A DNA stretch of 64,000 bases from Lachnospiraceae bacterium (GTDB lineage Bacteria; Bacillota; Clostridia; Lachnospirales; Lachnospiraceae), in the NCBI GenBank assembly GCA_022794255.1, contig JAAWEL010000036.1:50202-114201 (forward strand). Direction: 5' to 3'. The position numbers were made by a program, and so were the translations under genes. Below are positions 46,363 through 54,317 of the stretch, in pieces. The notes under the pieces are model-generated. The model made no database searches and had not been told where the DNA came from. It saw only the letters and a program-made list of their open reading frames with translations. Numbering within the stretch: the first letter of the stretch is position 1; the number at the start of each line of letters is the position of its first letter.

Positions 46363-47023
46363 CTCCTTCCTCCTTTATCCTTTTCACATAGATTTCCGCC
46401 AGCTTGGTTATTGCCTCATAATCCTGGTTTTCCCTGTATTTCTGTTTCAATATATTGCTTCCCACGCCAAAGCTTACGGCCCCTGCTCTCAGAAATCCGC
46501 CAATATTATCCTCCGAAATATCACCCACCATCATGAGAGGAATATGGTTTAAAGGGCCGCGGATCGCCTTCAGATAGGAAATCCCCATAACCCCCGCCGG
46601 GAACAGCTTTACTATATCTGCTCCCCATATGTAAGCCTGAGAAATCTCACTGGCAGTCAGTGCTCCCGGAACTGAGACAAGGCCCATAGCCCTGGTACCC
46701 TTTATGATCGACTGGTCTGTCCCCGGCGACAAGATAAACTCTGCTCCCGCATCTCTGGCACAAATCAGCTGCTCTTGCGTAAGAACCGTGCCTGCTCCCA
46801 CAATCATATCCCCAGGCAGATGCTTCCGCACAAGGGCAATGGACTCCGCTGTGGCTTCCATGCTGTCTGCCTCTTGGGAAAAGGTAATCTCCATCAGCCG
46901 GATCCCTCCCCTATACAATGCCCTTGCCGTTTCTAACATATTTTCAGGAAGAATGTTTCTTGCTATTACGACCAGCCGATTGACCCTTATCGAATCCAGC
47001 ACCTCTTTTTTTCTATCTGTCAT
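46337..47023 (-). CDS. KDPG/KDPGal aldolase
   Basis: This 228-residue class I aldolase has the glutamate in LMEITFSQ, VGAGTVLTQEQ, and the Schiff-base lysine in GADIVKLFPAGV. It splits 2-keto-3-deoxy-6-phospho sugar acids to pyruvate and glyceraldehyde 3-phosphate. I chose the ATG at 47023, which overlaps the dehydrogenase stop codon (ATGA). The open frame extends far upstream inside that gene and is not real. It pairs with the DgoK-type kinase. Confidence 0.9.
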   Translation of the reverse strand: MTDRKKEVLDSIRVNRLVVIARNILPENMLETARALYRGGIRLMEITFSQEADSMEATAESIALVRKHLPGDMIVGAGTVLTQEQLICARDAGAEFILSPGTDQSIIKGTRAMGLVSVPGALTASEISQAYIWGADIVKLFPAGVMGISYLKAIRGPLNHIPLMMVGDISEDNIGGFLRAGAVSFGVGSNILKQKYRENQDYEAITKLAEIYVKRIKEEGDETILDNH

Positions 47024-47769
47024 CTTCCCAGCCATCCTCCATCTACCGGAACCACAATGCCATTTACATAATCCGATGCTTTTGAGGCCAGAAAGATTGC
47101 GGTTCCCACAATATCCTCCGGCTGCCCCCAGCGCCCTGCCGGAATACGCTCCAAAATCTGGCGATTCCGCACTGGATCCTTTAAGATTGCCGTGTTCAGC
47201 TCCGTTGCCAAATACCCTGGCGCTATACAGTTGACATTGACCCCTTTTCCGGCCCATTCATTAGAAAGGCTTTTCGTAAACTGCATGACTGCTCCCTTAC
47301 TGCCAGCATAAGCAGGAACCGTCAGCCCTCCCTGGAAAGAAAGCAGAGAAGCCGTGTTAATAATCTTACCATATCCCCGTTCCAGCATACCTCGGCCGAA
47401 TGCCTGGCACAAATAAAATACAGCTTTACAATTGACATCCATCACAAAGTCCCATTCCTTTTGAGGGAACTCTGCACACGGATAACGTCTCTGGGTTCCA
47501 GCGTTATTATAAAGAATATCGATCCTTCCGCCCTGTTCCCTGGTGATCTGCCCAGCAAGAGCCTCTATCTCATCGCACCTTGATAAGTCAAACGAATATA
47601 CGCTACATCGGACACCATGACGCTCTATGGCACTCACTGTATCTTTAGAGATCTCTAAATCTATGACAGCCACATTTGCTCCTGCCTTCGCATAGCCTTC
47701 TGCCACAGCCCTTCCAATTCCTTTGTTACCACCTGTTACCACTGCATTGCATCCTTTGATATTAAACAT
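47020..47769 (-). CDS. KduD-like short-chain dehydrogenase (2-keto-3-deoxygluconate 5-dehydrogenase type)
   Basis: This 249-residue SDR has TGGNKGIGRAVAEGYAKAG, NNAGTQRRYPCAEFPQKEWD and the catalytic YAGSKGA. The segments SFQGGLTVPAYAGSKGAVMQ, NEWAGKGVNVNCIAPGYLAT and SDYVNGIVVPVDGGWLGR are strongly KduD-like. KduD interconverts 2-keto-3-deoxygluconate and its 2,5-diketo form with NAD. It would feed the kinase and aldolase genes that follow. No kduI isomerase or pectate gene is in the window, so the upstream steps differ from the classical pectin route. Confidence 0.87.
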   Translation of the reverse strand: MFNIKGCNAVVTGGNKGIGRAVAEGYAKAGANVAVIDLEISKDTVSAIERHGVRCSVYSFDLSRCDEIEALAGQITREQGGRIDILYNNAGTQRRYPCAEFPQKEWDFVMDVNCKAVFYLCQAFGRGMLERGYGKIINTASLLSFQGGLTVPAYAGSKGAVMQFTKSLSNEWAGKGVNVNCIAPGYLATELNTAILKDPVRNRQILERIPAGRWGQPEDIVGTAIFLASKASDYVNGIVVPVDGGWLGR

Positions 47770-47787
47770 ATAATCCCCACATTCTTC

Positions 47788-48732
47788 TTAATTTAACCGA
47801 TATTGTAATGGCTCTCCGTCCAGATATCGCACAACTTCCTCAGCCAGCTTACGTTTCAGATCCACAGATGCCTGTTCTGAATACCAGGCCATATGAGGAC
47901 TGAAAATCACATTGTCAAATTCCAGCAATGGGTTGTCTGCTCCCACGGGTTCTTTTTCAAACACATCCAAACCGGCTCCGGCAATCCAATGCTCACTAAG
48001 CGCTCTCACCAATGCCTGCTCATCAATGATCCCGCCTCTGGATACATTGATCAAAATAGCATTTTTCTTCATTTGTTTCAGTTCTTCCAGGCCGATCAGT
48101 CCTCTGGAAGTCTCAAGTGGTGTGTGAAGGCTGATAATATCTGCCTCCTTTAACAACTGCTGGAATGAAACCATGGCAACATGGTCCGGTAAAAATCTTT
48201 TTGATCGGACGTCACATGCGATCACCCGGCACCCCAGCCCTCTCATCATTTCCGCAAGACAACTGCCGATTCTCCCTAATCCGATAATCCCCACCGTCAG
48301 ACCGCTGAGACGGAATATGGGAATACATTCCTCATAAGCCCACCGCCCCTGTCTCACAGCACGATCCGCATGAAATGTTTTTCTGGTAAGTCCCAAAATC
48401 ATGGACAATGCCTGTGCTGCTACCTCCTGGATTCCATAATCCGGAACATTACAAACAATAACATGGTTTCTAGTTGCTGCATCCATGTTAATGTGATTAA
48501 CCCCCACCCCATACCGGACAACCAGCTCCAGTCCTTTTGTCTCATTAAAAAACTGCTCCGTCAGCGGTGTATACTGATTGGCAATAACCTTAACCCCCTT
48601 TAGTTTCCCAATCAGCTGTCTGGTGTCACCGCAATTCAGAAATTCATATTTCACATGATTTCTCCGAAATATCTCCTCCTCCTGTTTCCGATCAACATGA
48701 TCGCAATCCGTGATCACAACCCTTCTCTCCAT
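47788..48732 (-). CDS. D-2-hydroxyacid dehydrogenase
   Basis: This 314-residue enzyme of the D-lactate/phosphoglycerate dehydrogenase family has the NAD loop GIIGLGRIGSCLAEMM and the substrate-binding VRYGVGVNHIN. The catalytic Arg lies in NVSRGGIIDE, the Glu in DVFEKEP and the His in SPHMAWYSE. The start is the ATG at 48732, with AAAGGAG upstream; the longer frame to 48780 would enter the iclR gene. It reduces a 2-keto acid or oxidises a 2-hydroxy acid. It is the first metabolic gene after the regulator. Confidence 0.9.
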   Translation of the reverse strand: MERRVVITDCDHVDRKQEEEIFRRNHVKYEFLNCGDTRQLIGKLKGVKVIANQYTPLTEQFFNETKGLELVVRYGVGVNHINMDAATRNHVIVCNVPDYGIQEVAAQALSMILGLTRKTFHADRAVRQGRWAYEECIPIFRLSGLTVGIIGLGRIGSCLAEMMRGLGCRVIACDVRSKRFLPDHVAMVSFQQLLKEADIISLHTPLETSRGLIGLEELKQMKKNAILINVSRGGIIDEQALVRALSEHWIAGAGLDVFEKEPVGADNPLLEFDNVIFSPHMAWYSEQASVDLKRKLAEEVVRYLDGEPLQYRLN

Positions 48733-48761
48733 TCCGCTCCTTTCTCCTGCATAACCAAACA

Positions 48762-49544
48762 TCACTCTGAGTAGATCCATTTATCAGAATCCTGGCTGAT
48801 GATCCTCTCAATGATCAGAGCATTGTTTCTCAGGCTCTCTTTTATTTTCTCTTTTTCTCTCCTGCCATCGATCATAATCGGAAACGCTACACTTACCGCT
48901 GCAATCGTCTTGCCTTTCAGTTTTATAGGACACGCAATACATTGAATATATGGGGAGGACTCTTCTCTCTCATAACTGAAACCAGTCTCTCGCACTTTTT
49001 CCAGCTGCCCATCTAAAATCTGAAAATCTGTAATGGTATTTTCTGTAATCTTTTTCATTCCCTCCGGATACATCGCTTTGATCTCTTCTATGGTTTTTTC
49101 TGCAATAAGCGCTTTACCCAGTCCAGTGCAGTAAGCCGGCAGACGATAGCCAGGGATCGCTGTCACCTGCAGATTGACAGGAGCATTCTTTTTCATCAGA
49201 TAAAACACCTCACCATCTGATAGCACTCCCATAAAACAAGTTGCCTGTACCTCCATAGATAATTGCTTCATCACATCATCAATCCTGTTCAGAATATTTG
49301 AGTTATCCACATAACACCTGCCCAGAGAAAACAAGGACTCTCCGATATAATATTTTTGATTCTTTTTGTTCAGATAAAGAAATCTTCGATTACACAAAGT
49401 GGAAAGAAGAGGCGAAAGACTTCCCTTTGGGATCTCAAGCTTTCTGGATATATCAGAAAATGACAGCCCTTCTCTGCTGTTTTGTGCAGTTATTTCTAAA
49501 ACATCCAATATCCGTTCCGTGGTTCTGTGATTTCCCTCATTCAT
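48762..49544 (-). CDS. IclR-family transcriptional regulator of the sugar-acid operon
   Basis: This 260-residue regulator has an N-terminal winged helix (LSFSDISRKLEIPKGSLSPL, then LYLNKKNQKYYIG) and a GAF-like effector domain with PAYCTGLGKALIAE and CIACPIKLKGKTIAAVSVA. IclR proteins of this kind sense a pathway sugar acid and usually repress. It is the first gene of the 13-gene operon and so probably controls itself. AAAGGAGAA precedes the ATG. Confidence 0.93.
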   Translation of the reverse strand: MNEGNHRTTERILDVLEITAQNSREGLSFSDISRKLEIPKGSLSPLLSTLCNRRFLYLNKKNQKYYIGESLFSLGRCYVDNSNILNRIDDVMKQLSMEVQATCFMGVLSDGEVFYLMKKNAPVNLQVTAIPGYRLPAYCTGLGKALIAEKTIEEIKAMYPEGMKKITENTITDFQILDGQLEKVRETGFSYEREESSPYIQCIACPIKLKGKTIAAVSVAFPIMIDGRREKEKIKESLRNNALIIERIISQDSDKWIYSE

Positions 49545-49603
49545 AGCTTCTCCTTTTATATATGATTGCTATTTTGCCTCCGTTTGTTCGTATATAAAAA
49601 CTA

Positions 49604-49625
49604 GTTCTTTATTAAGAACATTATA
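49604..49625 (-). promoter_or_regulatory. Promoter -10 and probable IclR operator of the sugar-acid operon
   Basis: On the minus strand, TGTTATAAT is an extended -10 (hexamer 49625-49620). It is directly followed by the perfect inverted repeat GTTCTT-AATA-AAGAAC (49619-49604), which covers the likely transcription start. The weak -35 candidate TGGAAT is 17 bases upstream. Binding of the IclR product here is inferred. Confidence 0.68.
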
Positions 49626-49950
49626 ACACTATTTTTTACGGGATTCCATTCTCATAATAGACAATATATCGTCCTATTTTTTGTGGTTTATGACGTTTTT
49701 TTGTTCGGTTTTTCACATTTTATTGTCACTTATTTGAAATAATTGGAATTTCAAAATTTTATCGCCCAATCTGTTGTACGTATATTCGTCTAAAGTGTAC
49801 GCAAAAAAACAAAAACAGACTTTTCAAAATCAGGCAATTGTGGAAAAACGCTTCTGGAAAATCAGTAATATCAAACAGGACACAACAGAAATTGTAGAAT
49901 TTTTTTCAATGAAAATATATCTATGTACACCTGATTGAGCATCCAAATCC
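49626..49950. other. AT-rich intergenic region upstream of the sugar-acid operon
   Basis: Apart from the weak -35 element near 49643-49648 I see no gene, riboswitch or repeat here. No open frame has a ribosome site. Confidence 0.5.
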
Positions 49951-49997
49951 AATTAGGCGGCCGGTTACTCCTGACAGGATTAACCGGTCGCCTAATT
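49951..49997 (-). terminator. Long hairpin ending the trehalose operon
   Basis: Bases 49951-49967 pair with 49981-49997 over 17 positions with one G-T pair, around a 13-base loop. It lies 78 bases after the treC stop. The T tract on the minus strand is weak (TTGGATTTGG), so it may also stabilise the mRNA end. Confidence 0.65.
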
Positions 49998-50074
49998 GAA
50001 TTTTATCTAACGGTTAATTTAATTGCGCAATGCAAGAATCCGGCTATATCTCCCATAAATAATTTTATGTTTTT

Positions 50075-51811
50075 TCATATTGTCAAATTCTTTCCCAGAA
50101 CAATAATCTCATAAGGTTTCATTGTGTAGCGATTTTCTTCCGAAACCATCCCCCAGGCTCCGGAAGATTCGTCATACACGCAGGACATCCTACAATCAGC
50201 TTTTCTCTGTGATAGGCAGCTTTCGCCTGGCAGACTATAATTCCCCAGCAGTACCGAGCACCTGCTCCACGCTTCGTCCATCTCCACGCTCTGCTCTTTT
50301 CCATCCAGGTTACAGAACACCGCCAGCTCTTGCTCTCCCAGCTTTCTTTGATAAGCCAGTACCCTGTCTCTCCTTGTCTCCAAAAAGGAGATTTCGCCTT
50401 TTGCAATCACCGGGTATTCTTTTCTCATGGCAATCAGCTTCTTATAAAAGGCAAGAATAGAATCCCTGTCCTCTTCCTGGGCTTCTACCGTAATTTCCTT
50501 CCGAAATCCCGCAGACATGGGAAGCCATGGTTCTGTTCTGGAAAATCCGCCATATCTTGTTGCATCCCACTGCATAGGAGTTCTGCTGTTATCCCGGGAT
50601 CTTGCCTCTAAAACCTTAAGGGCTTCTTCTTTCGTACTCCCTTTTTCCAACAGGATCTGATAGTAGTTCCGGCTCTCCACATCCCGGTACTGGTCTATGG
50701 AAGGATAATGGGCGTTCAGCATCCCAATCTCTTCTCCCTGATAAATATACGGGGTCCCCCGCATAAAATGGATCATGCCTGCCAGCATTTTCGCTGACTC
50801 TTTCCAGTAAGCATGTTCATCGCCCAGCCTGCTGACAATACGGGGCTGGTCATGGTTGCACCAAAACAGAGCATTCCATCCACCTCCCTCTTGCATCCCC
50901 ATCTGCCATTCCATAAAAAGTTCCTTTAATTTCCTGTAATCCGTATCCATAAGTGCCCACTTGTCCCCATCCTTATAGTCCACCTTGAGATGATGGAAAT
51001 TAAAGCACATGGAAAGCTCCTTCTCCTTCGGTGCAGAATATCGGATACAATGCTCAAGTGAAGTGGAGGACATCTCTCCCACCGTCACAAAATCCTCAAT
51101 GCCTGCGCCCTTTACTAACTCCTTCAGATACTCATGGATGTGGGGACCATCACTGTAAAATCTCCGCCCATCTCCCTCAAAATCATCTTCCATCTTCTCT
51201 GGCTTGGAAACTAGGTTGATCACATCGAACCGAAATGCCCGGATTCCCTTTTCCTTCCAGAACCGAAGGATTCCCTTTAGTTCTTCCCGTACCTTAGGAT
51301 TATCCCAGTTTAAATCTGCCTGAGTCACATCGTATAGCCGGAGATACCATTTTTTAAGGCCAGGCACATATTCCCATGCCGTACCGCCGAATTTTGACTG
51401 CCAGTTTGTGGGGGCACAATCTGGCGTGCCATCCCTGAAAATATAATACTTCTGGTATTTTTCCTCTCCTGCTAGCGCCCTCTGAAACCATTCATGGCAG
51501 GTGGAGGTATGGTTGAATACCATATCCAGCATAATCCCCATACCCCGCTCTTTGCTCTGCCGGATCAGCTCCTCCAAGTCCTGCATGGTTCCGAACTTAG
51601 GATCAATGGCACAGTAATCTGCCACATCATATCCATTGTCCTTTTGCGGTGACGGAAAAAAAGGGGTCAGCCACAGATAATCCACTCCCAGTCCCTGGAG
51701 ATAATCCAATTTTCTGATTACTCCCTGGATATCTCCCAAACCATCCCCATTGGTATCCCGAAAAGACTTCGGGTAAATTTGATAAACTACTTTATTGCTG
51801 AAATCAGTCAT
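50075..51811 (-). CDS. treC: Trehalose-6-phosphate hydrolase (GH13)
   Basis: This 578-residue cytoplasmic glycosidase has the GH13 regions: MLDMVFNHTS, the nucleophile Asp in FRFDVINLV, the acid Glu in TVGEMSS, and WCNHDQPRIVSRLGD. The opening VVYQIYPKSFRDTNGDGLGD and the closeness to a trehalose PTS gene point to trehalose-6-phosphate, which it splits to glucose and glucose 6-phosphate. An oligo-1,6-glucosidase is the alternative. It starts 66 bases after treB. Confidence 0.92.
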   Translation of the reverse strand: MTDFSNKVVYQIYPKSFRDTNGDGLGDIQGVIRKLDYLQGLGVDYLWLTPFFPSPQKDNGYDVADYCAIDPKFGTMQDLEELIRQSKERGMGIMLDMVFNHTSTCHEWFQRALAGEEKYQKYYIFRDGTPDCAPTNWQSKFGGTAWEYVPGLKKWYLRLYDVTQADLNWDNPKVREELKGILRFWKEKGIRAFRFDVINLVSKPEKMEDDFEGDGRRFYSDGPHIHEYLKELVKGAGIEDFVTVGEMSSTSLEHCIRYSAPKEKELSMCFNFHHLKVDYKDGDKWALMDTDYRKLKELFMEWQMGMQEGGGWNALFWCNHDQPRIVSRLGDEHAYWKESAKMLAGMIHFMRGTPYIYQGEEIGMLNAHYPSIDQYRDVESRNYYQILLEKGSTKEEALKVLEARSRDNSRTPMQWDATRYGGFSRTEPWLPMSAGFRKEITVEAQEEDRDSILAFYKKLIAMRKEYPVIAKGEISFLETRRDRVLAYQRKLGEQELAVFCNLDGKEQSVEMDEAWSRCSVLLGNYSLPGESCLSQRKADCRMSCVYDESSGAWGMVSEENRYTMKPYEIIVLGKNLTI

Positions 51812-51877
51812 TTTGTGCCTCGCCTTCCTTGTACCTCTGTTTCATTCTGAATATTTTTTGAAAATTTTTTCCTTAAT

Positions 51878-53329
51878 TTACTGAACTGTTACGCCTGTTG
51901 TCTTATTTCCACGATCTTCCAGCAAACGCTTCTTCCCCACAACAATGGTCAGAAGGAACGGAATTGCAAAGGCAATCCCCATGCAAAGGGCAAAGGAAGC
52001 CATAAACTGAGGCTGAATGGACAAGATACCAGGAATGCCGCCCACACCAATGGCATTTGCCGTTGTTCCCGCAGCTACGCAGACAACCGCCGCGATACCA
52101 GAGCCGATCATTCCGCAGACAAAGGGAAAGCCTCTTTTTAAGTTCACACCGAAAATTGCCGGTTCTGTAACCCCCAGATAGCAGGAAATGCATGCCGGGA
52201 TATTTACCTCCTGTGCCTCCGGATCTTTTCTCTGCAGCCAGACCATTCCTAAAACCGCAGAACCTTGAGCGATATTCGACAATGCAATCATCGGCCACAG
52301 CATAGTTCCGCTATAATCTGCAATCAGCTGTAAATCAATGGCATTTGACATATGGTGAAGCCCTGTGATAACTAAGGGAGCATAGACAATACCAAATAGA
52401 ACACCAAATACCACCTTGAAGCTTCCCGTAATTCCGGCAAATACTAATGCGGATATTGCTGCCCCAACCTTCCAGCCAACCGGCCCAAGTACAAAATGGG
52501 AAGCCATTACGGACAACAGCAGACTGCAGAAAGGAACTACAATCATGGAAATTACCTGGGGTGTAATCTTCCGAAAGAATTTTTCCAGATATACCAGAGT
52601 AAATGCCGCCAAAATCGCAGGGATCACCTGTCCCTGATAACCAATCATATTCACCTTAAAGCCCCCAAAATTCCACTTGGGAATATCCGCTATGGCTGTC
52701 CCTGCTACTGCATATGCATTTAACAGCTGTCCGGACACCAATGTCAGGCCGAGAACTATGCCCAGCATCTGGGTGGTACCCATCTTCCTTGTCACAGACC
52801 AGCAGATACCAACCGGAAGCATATGGAATACCGCTTCTCCGATCAGCCACAGAAAACTGTCAATGCCCGCCCAGAACTGACTGATGTCACATAAGGTTTT
52901 TGTTCCGTTTTCAAACAGATATAGACTGTCAATACAGTTCCGAAAGCCGAGAATCAAACCACCTGTAATAATTGCCGGAATCAATGGTGCAAAAATCTCT
53001 GCCAAGGCCGTAATCACCCTCTGGAGCACATTCTGATTTTTCTTTGCCGCCTGCTTGACCGCATCCTTGGATCCCCCTTCAATCCCTGCTTCTTTTACAA
53101 AATCATTGTAAAAATCCGTTACCGTGTTGCCGATAATCACCTGGAACTGCCCTGACTGTGTAAAGCTCCCCTTTACCACCTTCATGGCTTCAATTGCCTT
53201 TACATCCGCTTTCTCTGGCTCCACCAGAGCAAACCGCATTCTTGTCATACAATGTGAAACGGCCGCGATGTTCTCTCTTCCTCCTACCAGACACAACAGC
53301 TGTCTTGCATCTTCTGCATATCTTCCCAT
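51878..53329 (-). CDS. treB: Trehalose-specific PTS enzyme IIBC
   Basis: This 483-residue membrane protein imports trehalose as trehalose 6-phosphate. The N-terminal IIB domain has the phospho-cysteine in SHCMTRMRFAL. The IIC part has about ten helices and motifs such as AEIFAPLIPAIITGGLILGF and YLGVTEPAIFGVN. There is no IIA domain, so another IIA protein must supply phosphate. I chose the ATG at 53329, with GGAGG 8 bases upstream; the earlier ATG at 53365 lies inside the first operator palindrome. Confidence 0.93.
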   Translation of the reverse strand: MGRYAEDARQLLCLVGGRENIAAVSHCMTRMRFALVEPEKADVKAIEAMKVVKGSFTQSGQFQVIIGNTVTDFYNDFVKEAGIEGGSKDAVKQAAKKNQNVLQRVITALAEIFAPLIPAIITGGLILGFRNCIDSLYLFENGTKTLCDISQFWAGIDSFLWLIGEAVFHMLPVGICWSVTRKMGTTQMLGIVLGLTLVSGQLLNAYAVAGTAIADIPKWNFGGFKVNMIGYQGQVIPAILAAFTLVYLEKFFRKITPQVISMIVVPFCSLLLSVMASHFVLGPVGWKVGAAISALVFAGITGSFKVVFGVLFGIVYAPLVITGLHHMSNAIDLQLIADYSGTMLWPMIALSNIAQGSAVLGMVWLQRKDPEAQEVNIPACISCYLGVTEPAIFGVNLKRGFPFVCGMIGSGIAAVVCVAAGTTANAIGVGGIPGILSIQPQFMASFALCMGIAFAIPFLLTIVVGKKRLLEDRGNKTTGVTVQ

Positions 53330-53352
53330 TCTTCCATCCTCCATCTGTTTTA

Positions 53353-53437
53353 CTTGTTTAAACATGTTTCCTGATTTAGGTTATATCACACTTGTTTAAA
53401 CATGTCAACACTATTTTTCATATTTGTTTAAACAAGT
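53353..53437. promoter_or_regulatory. Three TreR-type operator palindromes
   Basis: Three copies of a TTGTTTAAACA(A/T)G element lie at 53353-53367, 53391-53405 and 53423-53437. Centres are 38 and 32 bases apart. The second fills the spacer of the treB promoter, the third touches the treR -35, and the first lies in the treB leader. They are the probable sites of the adjacent GntR-type regulator. Confidence 0.85.
53380..53408 (-). promoter_or_regulatory. Sigma-A promoter of treB-treC
   Basis: On the minus strand, TTGACA (53408-53403) and TATAAC (53385-53380) are 17 bases apart, with operator 2 lying within the spacer. Confidence 0.85.
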
Positions 53438-53439
53438 TG

Positions 53440-53468
53440 TTGACTTTTCTGCTCTTTGTATCTATAAT
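53440..53468 (+). promoter_or_regulatory. Sigma-A promoter of treR
   Basis: TTGACT (53440-53445), a 17-base spacer, then TATAAT (53463-53468). Operator 3 ends two bases before the -35 element. Confidence 0.85.
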
Positions 53469-53528
53469 AAAACATATCAAAACATGCAAAGGAATCGTAA
53501 AAGACACGCTGGTCAGAGGTAGACAAAA

Positions 53529-54260
53529 ATGCCAAAATCAAGATATGAAGAGATTTATAAAGACTTAAAGCAGAAAATCGAAGCCAATATTTTCGCCTAT
53601 CAGGAACTTTTGCCATCAGAAAACACTTTGATCCACACCTACAGCTGCTCCCGCAATACCCTTCGCCGGGCAGTCAGCCGCCTGGTGACGGACGGTTATG
53701 TACAGACCATGCAGGGAAAAGGCGTGCGCAATATCTATCAGCCAGTAGCACAGACTGCCTTTACGATCGGGGAGATCGAAAGCTTCCGGGAATCTGCCAC
53801 ACGGAATGGCCATCTCCCTCATACAAAGGTTCTTCTGTTTACTGAGTTTGCAATTAGTGAAAGGCAGGCGCTCTGCACAGGCTTTCCTGTAGGCGCTGAT
53901 ATTTATTATATCCAGCGCCTACATTACTTAGATGATATGCCTTTGATTCTCAACCACAATTATTTCCTAAAAGAGGCCGTCTGCGGCCTCACGAAAGAAA
54001 TTGCGGAACATTCCATCTATCAATATCTGGAACAGACCTTACACATGACAATTGTAAACAGCAAGAGGGTTATGACTGTAGAAAAGATGACACAGATTGA
54101 TGAGAAATACCTGATGATGAATGTCCAGGATTATAATTGTATGGCAGTGGTCAGCAGCCAGACCTACAACAGTGACGGCGTGATGTTTGAATATACCCAG
54201 TCCCGCCATCGTCCGGATTATTTCCGGTTTTATGAAAATGCAGTGAGAAAGCCTGTATAA
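53529..54260 (+). CDS. treR: GntR-family trehalose operon regulator
   Basis: This 243-residue regulator has a GntR winged helix (IYKDLKQKIEANIFAYQELL, then SRNTLRRAVSRLVTDGYV) and a UTRA ligand domain with FRESATRNGHLPHTKVL and YYIQRLHYLDDMPLILNHNY. In Bacillus, TreR represses the tre operon and is released by trehalose 6-phosphate. It is divergent from treB and flanked by its operators. The coding region begins 60 bases after the -10. Confidence 0.93.
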   Translation: MPKSRYEEIYKDLKQKIEANIFAYQELLPSENTLIHTYSCSRNTLRRAVSRLVTDGYVQTMQGKGVRNIYQPVAQTAFTIGEIESFRESATRNGHLPHTKVLLFTEFAISERQALCTGFPVGADIYYIQRLHYLDDMPLILNHNYFLKEAVCGLTKEIAEHSIYQYLEQTLHMTIVNSKRVMTVEKMTQIDEKYLMMNVQDYNCMAVVSSQTYNSDGVMFEYTQSRHRPDYFRFYENAVRKPV

Positions 54261-54317
54261 AATTTCCCAGAAAATGTTTTTCGGTAAGTCCCCGGCCCCA
54301 GCAGGGGCAGCATCCGG

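Noticed and set aside
46337..47257. Longer form of the aldolase with 78 extra N-terminal residues
   Set aside because: The extension is the shadow of the KduD-like gene in another frame. The ATGA overlap at 47023-47020 gives a normal KDPG aldolase length.
35863..49544. Classical pectin or galactonate pathway as a full explanation of the operon
   Set aside because: KduI, a galactonate or altronate dehydratase and glycoside hydrolases are absent, while CoA-transferase, MaoC and the flavoprotein have no role in those pathways.
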